The notes under the pieces are model-generated. The model did no database searches. It saw nothing but the letters and a program-made list of their open reading frames with translations, and was not told where the DNA came from. Positions 13,383 to 19,337 of a DNA stretch of 19,337 nucleotides are shown piece by piece (the first letter of the stretch is position 1; every line of letters begins with the position of its first letter). The position numbers and the translations under genes were made by a program. This stretch comes from an uncultured Synergistaceae bacterium. GTDB lineage: Bacteria; Synergistota; Synergistia; Synergistales; Aminobacteriaceae. The stretch spans positions 1 to 19,337 of the forward strand of contig CALMZW010000360.1 of the NCBI GenBank assembly GCA_937870605.1, given 5' to 3'.

Positions 13383-15113
13383 ATGGACGATCTGTTGGAA
13401 CGATATTCTCAGCTCGAACGCGACGCGGCGCGCTGGAAGCGCGAAGAAAAGGCGTTGCGGGAGACGGAACGGCGGTTTTACGCGGTTTTCGATAACCCGG
13501 TGTTTCTCGTCCTCATTGTCGTCCGGGGACGAATTCGTCAGATGAACCGACGTGCGGAGGAGATCCTGGGTTTTTCGCTCCGGGATCGTCCATCTTCCGA
13601 CTTCTCGGGCGTTCTTGCCCCGGGAAGCGCCCGTCCCGCCGAAGCGCTTCTCGACCCGAGGTCGGGAACGGAAACGGCGACGCTGCGCCTTCGCGGCGCG
13701 AAGGCCAGGGAGTTCTGGATCGATGTCGTCTCGCTTCCCGTCGAGTATTCGGGCGAGGGCGCCAGACTGCTGCTCGCCGTCGATGCGACGGATCGGGAAA
13801 CGTGCAGGGCGGAGCTGTCCGCAACTCGGGCGCTGCATCAGTCGACGGAGCGATCCCTTTTCTGCGAGCGTTCCGGTCTGAACGGGGCCCTGCTGGATCC
13901 GGAAGGAAAGATCCTGTGCGCCGGAGGGGGCTTTCTCCGGATGTGCAGGGAGCTGTTCGGCCTTGACGCGGGGGAGGGCGCGCCGCTTTTCAACGTGTTG
14001 CCCGAGTCCGCGTCGGGAATGCTCAAAGAGTTGTGGAATACGGCGCTTTCGGGTGCGGACGTGGCGGGGACGATGGATTCCCCCTGCTCTCTTTCCGCAC
14101 GGTTCGTTCCGCTTCCGGACGCGCGCGGCCAGGTGTCGTCGGTGATGCTTTCGCTGTCCGCCGGAGAGAACGCCCCGGCGGGAACGGAGCCGCAGTCTCC
14201 CGACCTTCGGGCGTCGGGGGACGCCCTGTTGCAGGACGCCGCCGAATGGGCTCCCGTCATGCTCGGGACGCTGTTTGTCGGCGCGAGCCTCTCCGTCGCA
14301 GGCAACAGCGTCTTTCGCGCCGCCTTCGGTCTGGAGGAGCGTCCGCCGGCGCCGATGGAGCCGGCGCGGTTTTTCCCGTCCGGCGAGGACTACGACGTAT
14401 TTCTTGCGGAGCTTCGGAAGAAACGGGAGTCCTTTGTTTTTCCCGTCTGTCTTCGCGTCGGGGGGAAACCGGCGCGATTCGTGTTCCGGGGTCGAACGAT
14501 CGACGCCCGGAACGCCGCTTCGACATACGGAGCGGATGAATCCGATTGCCGCGTCTCCTTCGTCCTCGAAGAGTCGCCGGCCCTGCCGTCTGCCGAAGCG
14601 ACGCCGTCCGCTCCGCGCAAACAAACGTCGGGGGATGGAGAGCGCGATTCCGTGACGGGGCTTCCGGGGGCGTCAGCCTTCGAAGGCATCATTTCGCGGG
14701 AGGTGACCCGCTCGGAGCGGTACCGCGGAAGTCTCTCGCTTCTCCTGTTGCGCATCGACGACTGCGCCGCCCTCTTCGACCGATTGCCCGAAGGGACGCG
14801 AAACGGCATGCTCCGCGAGTTCACCGCGCTCCTGAAAGCGCGTATCCGTCCGAACGATTTTCTCGGGCGGTGGCGGGACGACTCGTTCGCGATACTGACG
14901 CCGCTCGGCGCTTCGTCGGCCCTGCAGCTCGCCGAAAAGATCCGCGATCTTGTGCGGCACTACACGTTCGCGGGCGATATCCGGATCACCGCTTCGCTCG
15001 GCGCGGCGGAGCTCCGCTCCGGAGACGGCGTCGGCGAACTGACCTCGCGGGCGTCGGGTGCGCTCGGAAACGCCGTCGCTTCCGGCGGGGACCGGGTTCA
15101 GGGGGCGTTGTGA
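13383..15113 (+). CDS. PAS protein with degenerate GGDEF domain, probable c-di-GMP receptor
   Basis: The 576-aa protein has an N-terminal coiled coil (1-30), a PAS domain (about 30-138), a second PAS-like region (155-262), a further weak sensory region (290-398), and a C-terminal GGDEF fold (420-576) recognised from DSVTGLPGASAFE and ITASLGAAEL. The catalytic signature is lost: RWRDDSF (496-502) stands where R-x-GGDEF should be, and the first metal Asp is replaced in LLLLRIDDCAALF. The I-site RxxD is preserved as RPND (489-492). Dead cyclases that keep this site are known to act as c-di-GMP receptors (for example PopA). No membrane span, so it may act with the UPF0316 membrane protein encoded 10 bp upstream. 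I start at ATG 13383, with AGAGGG 6 nt upstream; ATG 13377 is too close to it. Confidence 0.88.
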   Translation: MDDLLERYSQLERDAARWKREEKALRETERRFYAVFDNPVFLVLIVVRGRIRQMNRRAEEILGFSLRDRPSSDFSGVLAPGSARPAEALLDPRSGTETATLRLRGAKAREFWIDVVSLPVEYSGEGARLLLAVDATDRETCRAELSATRALHQSTERSLFCERSGLNGALLDPEGKILCAGGGFLRMCRELFGLDAGEGAPLFNVLPESASGMLKELWNTALSGADVAGTMDSPCSLSARFVPLPDARGQVSSVMLSLSAGENAPAGTEPQSPDLRASGDALLQDAAEWAPVMLGTLFVGASLSVAGNSVFRAAFGLEERPPAPMEPARFFPSGEDYDVFLAELRKKRESFVFPVCLRVGGKPARFVFRGRTIDARNAASTYGADESDCRVSFVLEESPALPSAEATPSAPRKQTSGDGERDSVTGLPGASAFEGIISREVTRSERYRGSLSLLLLRIDDCAALFDRLPEGTRNGMLREFTALLKARIRPNDFLGRWRDDSFAILTPLGASSALQLAEKIRDLVRHYTFAGDIRITASLGAAELRSGDGVGELTSRASGALGNAVASGGDRVQGAL

Positions 15114-15130
15114 GGGCGCTTCGGGCGAAT

Positions 15131-15139
15131 TGCTATAAT
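15131..15139 (+). promoter_or_regulatory. Extended -10 promoter element before the deoxynucleoside kinase gene
   Basis: TGCTATAAT combines a perfect -10 hexamer (15134-15139) with the TG extension. No good -35 lies 16-18 nt upstream, which extended -10 promoters can tolerate. The kinase start is 68 nt downstream. This is probably the start of the kinase-to-truD transcription unit. Confidence 0.55.
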
Positions 15140-15207
15140 ATGCGCCGGATGCAATGAATGTTCTTCCGGGCGTGTCCGCGCCGGGAGATTCGCAAGGAGG
15201 AAGATTG

Positions 15208-15855
15208 ATGGGACGGGTTCGGATCGTAGTGGAAGGAATGACCGCGAGCGGAAAATCGACCGTGGTCGATCTCCTGGCGGAACGTCTGGGTCTGAAGGTC
15301 ATGCCGGAGGAATTCCGGGATCAGTACGACCTCCTCAGGCGGTTCCATCACGAGCGGCGCTGGGCCTTCCCGATGCAGCTCAACTTTCTGGTGACGCGTT
15401 TCGCGCAGTACCTCTGCGCGACCGAAGAGGAGTCCTACGTTCTTGACCGGAGCATCTTCGGCGACAAGATCTACGCGACGCTCTATCATCGGCTCGGGTA
15501 CTTCAGCGACAGCCAGTACGGGATGTACCTCACGCTGTACGACAACATGATCCGCCATCTGGTCATGCCGGACCTTCTCGTCGTGCTTCACTGTCCGTTC
15601 GACGAAATCATGCGCCGCATCCTGCTGCGCGGGCGCGAGGACGAGATCAGGGCGGGCGAGCCGTACTGGCGCGAACTCTACAACGCCTACTCGCACTTCC
15701 TCGAGGTCGTCCGGTCGGAAGTCGCCACGCCGCGCGTGATTGAACTGGATCTCTCCGACCCGGCGTTCATCCGGAGTCCGGATCGCATCGACGCGTTCCT
15801 GACCGACGTCCGCCGCATGCTGGACGACGCGGATTTGGGACGGAAGCCGACGTAA
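15208..15855 (+). CDS. Deoxynucleoside kinase (dAK/dGK/dNK family)
   Basis: This enzyme phosphorylates deoxynucleosides with ATP for salvage. At 215 aa it has the family length and motifs: P-loop EGMTASGKST (9-18), the catalytic Glu35 in MPEEF, the DRS motif VLDRSIFGDK (78-87), and the Arg-rich lid RRILLRGREDE (136-146). The specific substrate (deoxyadenosine, deoxyguanosine or deoxycytidine) cannot be read from the sequence. AAGGAGG lies 7 nt before the ATG, so the longer frame from 15154 is not needed. It begins a plus-strand unit with the FAD protein 14 bp downstream. deoC and a nucleoside deaminase are encoded in the same window but in other units. Confidence 0.9.
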   Translation: MGRVRIVVEGMTASGKSTVVDLLAERLGLKVMPEEFRDQYDLLRRFHHERRWAFPMQLNFLVTRFAQYLCATEEESYVLDRSIFGDKIYATLYHRLGYFSDSQYGMYLTLYDNMIRHLVMPDLLVVLHCPFDEIMRRILLRGREDEIRAGEPYWRELYNAYSHFLEVVRSEVATPRVIELDLSDPAFIRSPDRIDAFLTDVRRMLDDADLGRKPT

Positions 15856-15869
15856 GGGACGTGCGCGAC

Positions 15870-17246
15870 ATGTACGACGCCATCATCGTCGGAACCGGCC
15901 CCGCCGGTATCTTCGCCGCCCTGGAGCTGGTCGGGGCGGGCAAGAAGGTGCTGATGGCGGACAAGGGGCGGATTATCAGCGAACGAAAATGCCCCATCGT
16001 CGACGGACGGTCGAAGGTGTGCCTCAACTGCGCCTCGTGCGCGATCGTATCGGGGTGGGGCGGAGCCGGATCCGCGTCGGACGGGAAGCTCACGCTGACG
16101 ACGGGCTTCGGAGGGAATCTCGAAGAAAGCATCGGAGAGCGACGCCTCCTGGATCTCATTGCCTACGTGGATGACCGTTTCGTCGAGTTCGGAGTGGAGA
16201 ACCACTGCTACTCGCCGGAAGGGCCGGTCGTCAAGGATACGATCCGGAAGGCGGCGGGAATCGGGATCAAGATCCTTCCCGCGCGGATACGGCATATCGG
16301 GACCGACGCGTCGCGCGTCGTGCTGAACAACATGTACGAGTTCCTGCGGGAACGATGCGACGTCCTCATGAACACGACCGTGGCCGATATCCTCGTCGAA
16401 GAGGGCGAGGCCAGGGGGATCGTCCTGGAGGACGGGACCATCCATCGGGGTCGCCGGATCATCGCCGCCCCGGGACGCGAGGGGGCTTCCTGGCTCGGCC
16501 GGATCGTGGACCGGCTTGCCCTCCCGATCGCTTCCATGCCCGTGGACATCGGCGTCCGGGTGGAGGTGTCCGACAACGTCTGTCACGACCTGACGGAACA
16601 TTTCTACGAGGTGAAGTGCCTCTACAACACGCCCAAGTTCGACGACCGCTGCCGCACGTTCTGCATGAACCCCTCCGGTTTCGTCGTGTACGAATACAAC
16701 AAGGAACACGACCTCGTGACCGTGAACGGGCACAGCCTGAAGAACACGAAGTCGAACAACACGAACTTCGCGATCCTCGTGACGAAGAACTTCACGCAGC
16801 CGTTCAGCGATCCCATCGGATACGCCACGCACGTCGCCAAGCTCGCGAACATGCTCGCCGGAGGCGGCATCCTGTTGCAGCGCCTCGGAGATCTGAAGGG
16901 CGGACGCCGGTCGACGCAGTCGCGCATCGAGCGCGGCATGATCGCGCCGACGGCGAACGCGCAGCCCGGCGACCTGAGTCTTGTCCTTCCTCACAGGTAT
17001 CTCGTGGACATCGTGGAGTTCCTCGATGCGCTCAACGTCATCATGCCCGGAGTGAACCATAACGACACGCTGCTGTACGGCGTGGAGATCAAGCTGTATT
17101 CGCTCCGGCTGAAACTGAAGGAGACGCTCGAAGTTCCGGTCGTGCGGAACCTGTTCATGGTCGGCGACGGCGCGGGCGTGAGCCGCGGCATCATCCAGGC
17201 GGCCGCGAGCGGCGTGGTGGCCGCCCGGGCGATTCTGGAAGCATAA
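15870..17246 (+). CDS. COG2509-like FAD-dependent dehydrogenase with Cys cluster
   Basis: This 458-aa flavoprotein resembles the uncharacterised FAD-dependent dehydrogenases of COG2509. It has the N-terminal dinucleotide fold IIVGTGPAGIFAALEL (5-20), an acidic strand end (MADKG, 29-33), a Cys cluster (Cys41, Cys51, Cys54, Cys57: KCP...CLNCASC) followed by GWGGAGSASDGKLTL, and a C-terminal FAD-binding segment FMVGDGAGVSRGIIQAAASG. The middle (about 220-380) should form the substrate domain. The CxxCxxC spacing could bind metal or an Fe-S cluster, or be redox-active; this is inference. I start at ATG 15870, with AAGGGA 10 nt upstream; GTG 15861 sits against that site. Cytoplasmic; reaction unknown. 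Confidence 0.9.
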   Translation: MYDAIIVGTGPAGIFAALELVGAGKKVLMADKGRIISERKCPIVDGRSKVCLNCASCAIVSGWGGAGSASDGKLTLTTGFGGNLEESIGERRLLDLIAYVDDRFVEFGVENHCYSPEGPVVKDTIRKAAGIGIKILPARIRHIGTDASRVVLNNMYEFLRERCDVLMNTTVADILVEEGEARGIVLEDGTIHRGRRIIAAPGREGASWLGRIVDRLALPIASMPVDIGVRVEVSDNVCHDLTEHFYEVKCLYNTPKFDDRCRTFCMNPSGFVVYEYNKEHDLVTVNGHSLKNTKSNNTNFAILVTKNFTQPFSDPIGYATHVAKLANMLAGGGILLQRLGDLKGGRRSTQSRIERGMIAPTANAQPGDLSLVLPHRYLVDIVEFLDALNVIMPGVNHNDTLLYGVEIKLYSLRLKLKETLEVPVVRNLFMVGDGAGVSRGIIQAAASGVVAARAILEA

Positions 17247-17275
17247 ACAGCGAGAAAGGTGGAAATTCGGCTCAA

Positions 17276-17785
17276 ATGAAGAGATACATCCTTGTTTTGT
17301 GGTGTGCGTGTGTGTTTCTGTTCACGGCGGGGGCGGCTCTGGCGGCCCTTCCGACGATGGATGCCATCAAGCCCTTCCTGCCGAAAATGGACGGGTGGAC
17401 TTCGGAGGACCCGACGGGAATGCAGGGGGCGTCTCTCGTCCTTCTGGAGCAGCGGTTCGAAAAGGACGAAGAAACGAGCCTGTCGCTGATGATTACGATG
17501 GGCGAGGACGCGAACCACGCGCCGATGTTCGACGTGTACAGCGAGCAGAAGATCGATCGCATCGAGACGGGCGACGGGTATGTCGGGTTCGTGAAGATCG
17601 GAAATTTCCAGGCCATGGAACAGCTCGAAAAGTCGAGCAAGACGGCCGTGATCTGGGTGGACCTCGGGAACACCGCCTGGCTTGGGGCGACGGGCGAAGG
17701 CATGACGGTCGAAGAGGTGAAGGCCGTCGTCGGGCGCATCGACCTTGCGGGGCTCGCTGCGCTCGCTCCGGCGGTCGCAAAATAG
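17276..17785 (+). CDS. Secreted hypothetical protein
   Basis: I do not recognise this 169-aa protein. It begins with a classical signal peptide (KRYILVLWCACVFLFTAGAALA, cleavage near 23), so it should be periplasmic. The mature part reads as an alpha/beta domain: FLPKMDGWTSEDPTGMQG, charged strands (EQRFEKDEETSLSLMITM), GYVGFVKIGNFQAMEQLEK, and KTAVIWVDLGNTAWLGATG. There is no catalytic motif and no Cys in the mature chain. The ribosome-binding site (AAAGGTGG) is rather far, about 13 nt, from the ATG. It starts 29 bp after the FAD gene, and its stop shares one base with the truD GTG (TAGTG), so translation of truD is probably coupled to it. Confidence 0.82.
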   Translation: MKRYILVLWCACVFLFTAGAALAALPTMDAIKPFLPKMDGWTSEDPTGMQGASLVLLEQRFEKDEETSLSLMITMGEDANHAPMFDVYSEQKIDRIETGDGYVGFVKIGNFQAMEQLEKSSKTAVIWVDLGNTAWLGATGEGMTVEEVKAVVGRIDLAGLAALAPAVAK

Positions 17786-18939
17786 TGCGGATCAAGACGA
17801 CTCCGGAGGATTTCCGGGTCGAGGAGCTGACGGATTTCCCGCTCGTGGACGTTCCCGGCGGATTCCGGGTTTTTCGCCTGACAAAGCGGCGCCGGAATAC
17901 GCTCGACGCCGTCCGTGAAGCGGCCGACGCGCAGAATGTCCCCCTTTCGGAGGTTCGCGTCTGCGGACGGAAGGACCGGCAGGGGGTCACGATTCAGTAT
18001 GTGACCGTCCCCGCGACGCGCGATCTGGCCTACGAAGCCGAAGGACTTCGCGTCGAACACGTCGGATGGAGCGATGTCGCGGCCGCACCGGCGCGGATCC
18101 GTGGAAACATGTTCGATGTCGTGCTGCGGGACATGCCCGAAGAGGAAGCGGATCGCGTCTCCCGAGGGCTCGAACGCATCGGCGACTGCGGTTTTCCGAA
18201 TTATTTCGACGAACAGCGCTTCGGCGAGATCGCCGACGGAGGGCCGTTCCTCGCGGAACTGCTGGTGAAGCGGCGATTCGATCTCGCCCTCCGGCGCTAC
18301 GTCACGACGATCCATCCCGACGCGCCCCCGCATCTTCAACGGAGGAAACTCGAGATACGCGAGAAGTGGGGGGATTTCGACGCCGTCCTCGCCCTCTGCC
18401 CCGAAGCGGAACCGGCGGCGCTCGTCCGCACGGCGCGGGACCGGGGGTACATTGCGGCGCTCCGGGAGATTCCGAGGGAATCGATGGGAATGTTGTTTTC
18501 CTCGTACCAGAGTTTTCTCTGGAACCTGACGCTGGCCGCCCTTGTCGGCGACGCGGGGATTCCGTGGGCCGGCCCCGCCGGCCAGGATCTCAGGGTCTGG
18601 TCTCCCGACGCCTGGCAGGACGGCTCCGCCCGGATCTGGTCGCTCGACATCCCCACGGCCGCGCGGGAGCTGCCGGAAATGCCCCCCGAGGTCCGGCGCG
18701 CGCTCGACGGGGTGCTGTACGCGCGAAAGGTGCGACGCTCGCAGTTTCACATCCCGGAAATCACGCAGGCGTATTTCGCGTCGTCGCCCCGCGCTGCGCT
18801 GGTCGTGCCGGACGAGCTGTCGTACGAACGCCTGCCGGACGAGCGGTACCAGGGCAAATGGAAGGTACGGGCGCGATTCTCGCTCCCGAGGGGAAGTTTC
18901 GCCACGCTGGCGGTCCGGATCGCCGAACGCGCGGCATAG
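17785..18939 (+). CDS. truD: tRNA pseudouridine(13) synthase TruD
   Basis: TruD converts U13 of certain tRNAs to pseudouridine. The 384-aa sequence carries the family landmarks: KTTPEDFRVEEL at the N-terminus, the catalytic Asp64 in GRKDRQGVTIQY, NYFDEQRFG (normally NYFG-QRFG; here Asp replaces Gly), and SSYQSFLWN in the C-terminal half. It is slightly longer than E. coli TruD (349 aa) because of the insert domain. The start is GTG 17785, overlapping the previous stop by one base, with no separate ribosome-binding site, consistent with coupled translation. A longer frame exists upstream but runs antisense-like through the secreted-protein gene in another phase. A strong terminator follows the stop directly. 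Confidence 0.93.
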   Translation: MRIKTTPEDFRVEELTDFPLVDVPGGFRVFRLTKRRRNTLDAVREAADAQNVPLSEVRVCGRKDRQGVTIQYVTVPATRDLAYEAEGLRVEHVGWSDVAAAPARIRGNMFDVVLRDMPEEEADRVSRGLERIGDCGFPNYFDEQRFGEIADGGPFLAELLVKRRFDLALRRYVTTIHPDAPPHLQRRKLEIREKWGDFDAVLALCPEAEPAALVRTARDRGYIAALREIPRESMGMLFSSYQSFLWNLTLAALVGDAGIPWAGPAGQDLRVWSPDAWQDGSARIWSLDIPTAARELPEMPPEVRRALDGVLYARKVRRSQFHIPEITQAYFASSPRAALVVPDELSYERLPDERYQGKWKVRARFSLPRGSFATLAVRIAERAA

Positions 18940-18971
18940 AAAAAAGCGGGGAATCGTTCCCCGCTTTTTTT
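18940..18971. terminator. Rho-independent terminator, bidirectional
   Basis: The stem pairs AAAAAAGCGGGGAA with TTCCCCGCTTTTTT around a 3-nt TCG loop, followed by one more T. It begins immediately after the truD stop. The A-run on the 5' side makes it work for the convergent minus-strand gene as well, whose stop is 34 bp away. Confidence 0.93.
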
Positions 18972-19005
18972 GTCGTTGTTTCGGGCCGTGTTCGTTTTCA
19001 GACCG

Positions 19006-19337
19006 CTAGCGCGTGTACCGGTAGGTCCTTCCCGTGAACGGCTTCGGGCTCGTCAGCGTCGAGAACGTGATCGAGTCGGGAGAGATCTTGAAAGATGCGA
19101 TGGACACGGGGAACGTGAAGCCCCGCAGGCTGAAGATCGGCTGGATCTTCTTGATCTCCTCGTGGATGAGGTCGGTCTTCTCGGCCGTGTTGATCACGAG
19201 GGAGTAGTCCTTGAGCCAGAGTTCCTTGCCCCCCTTGGCCTCGAGCCCGCTTGCGACCTGGATCGCGAGATCGGACCACGGAGAGTCCTGGTGATAGTAT
19301 CCCTTGATGAAAATGGAGCCCTTGCGGAAGTCGAGCG
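19006..19337 (-). CDS. LmeA/DUF2993-like protein, C-terminal part (5' end outside window)
   Basis: The last 110 residues of a larger protein are visible, ending at TAG 19006-19008. They include GSIFIKGYYHQDSPWSD, LAIQVASGLEAKGGKELWLKDYSLVI, ISLRGFTFPVSIA-like strands (LRGFTFPVSIASFKISPDSI) and a C-terminal FTGRTYRYTR. Alternating hydrophobic strands with no catalytic residues fit the lipid-binding LmeA/DUF2993 proteins, which are usually exported; the signal peptide, if any, lies beyond the right edge. The frame remains open to the edge, so the in-frame GTG at 19197 is not a start. The family call is by general pattern and is moderate only. Confidence 0.6.
   Translation of the reverse strand, partial: LDFRKGSIFIKGYYHQDSPWSDLAIQVASGLEAKGGKELWLKDYSLVINTAEKTDLIHEEIKKIQPIFSLRGFTFPVSIASFKISPDSITFSTLTSPKPFTGRTYRYTR

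Noticed and set aside
17299..17784. N-terminal extension of truD in the same frame
   Set aside because: The extension is low-complexity Gly/Arg-rich and overlaps the secreted-protein gene; TruD homology begins at GTG 17785.
1..19337. CRISPR arrays, tRNA/rRNA genes, insertion sequences, prophage genes
   Set aside because: No spaced direct repeats, no tRNA-like cloverleaf, no transposase or terminal inverted repeats were seen on reading both strands.

Overview
The window is a gene-dense, GC-rich bacterial chromosome segment with short intergenic gaps and many stop/start overlaps. The mix of genes (SurA-type periplasmic isomerase, LmeA-like protein, SprA-related metalloprotease, UPF0316 protein, COG2509-type FAD protein, several GGDEF/HD-GYP/HDOD regulators, nucleoside salvage enzymes) suits an anaerobic, diderm bacterium. 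Synergistota is my best guess, but this is inference from gene content and style, not from a marker gene. I see no tRNA, rRNA, CRISPR array, insertion sequence or phage gene.

Layout. (1) 1-2075, minus strand: a PotA-like ABC ATPase (cut by the window edge) and a PotC-like permease, with a TIGR00725/LOG-like nucleotide-binding protein gene between them. (2) 2284-4429, minus strand: deoC, a 59-aa acidic-tailed ORF, a 34-aa single-span membrane protein behind a strong Fur-box match, and an SprA-related putative metalloprotease. (3) 4572-5559, plus strand: a secreted protein whose reading frame appears to continue past an in-frame TGA, then a zinc nucleoside deaminase. (4) 5554-7537: a Fur-family regulator (minus), a 56-aa membrane protein (plus) and a secreted parvulin-type isomerase (plus). 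(5) 7584-12744, minus strand: a tightly overlapped four-gene signalling operon, HDOD protein -> GAF-GGDEF cyclase -> iron-type alcohol dehydrogenase -> PAS-GGDEF-HD-GYP protein. (6) 12854-15113, plus strand and divergent from that operon: a UPF0316 membrane protein and a PAS protein ending in a degenerate GGDEF domain that keeps the c-di-GMP-binding I-site. (7) 15208-18939, plus strand: deoxynucleoside kinase, COG2509-like FAD dehydrogenase, a secreted protein and truD, closed by a strong terminator. (8) 19006-19337, minus strand: the 3' end of a probable LmeA/DUF2993-like gene.

How the genes may work together. The clearest system is the c-di-GMP block at 7584-15113. It encodes one cyclase with a feedback site, one cyclase/phosphodiesterase hybrid without it, one probable c-di-GMP receptor that looks catalytically dead, an HDOD regulator, and a metabolic dehydrogenase locked into the operon by overlapping genes. 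The two arms diverge from an AT-rich region holding an inverted repeat. Separately, deoC, the deaminase and the deoxynucleoside kinase all act on nucleosides, but they sit in different transcription units. Novelty is greatest for the TGA-interrupted secreted gene, the degenerate GGDEF receptor, the dehydrogenase within the c-di-GMP operon, and the Fur-box-linked microprotein. None of these was tested by database search.
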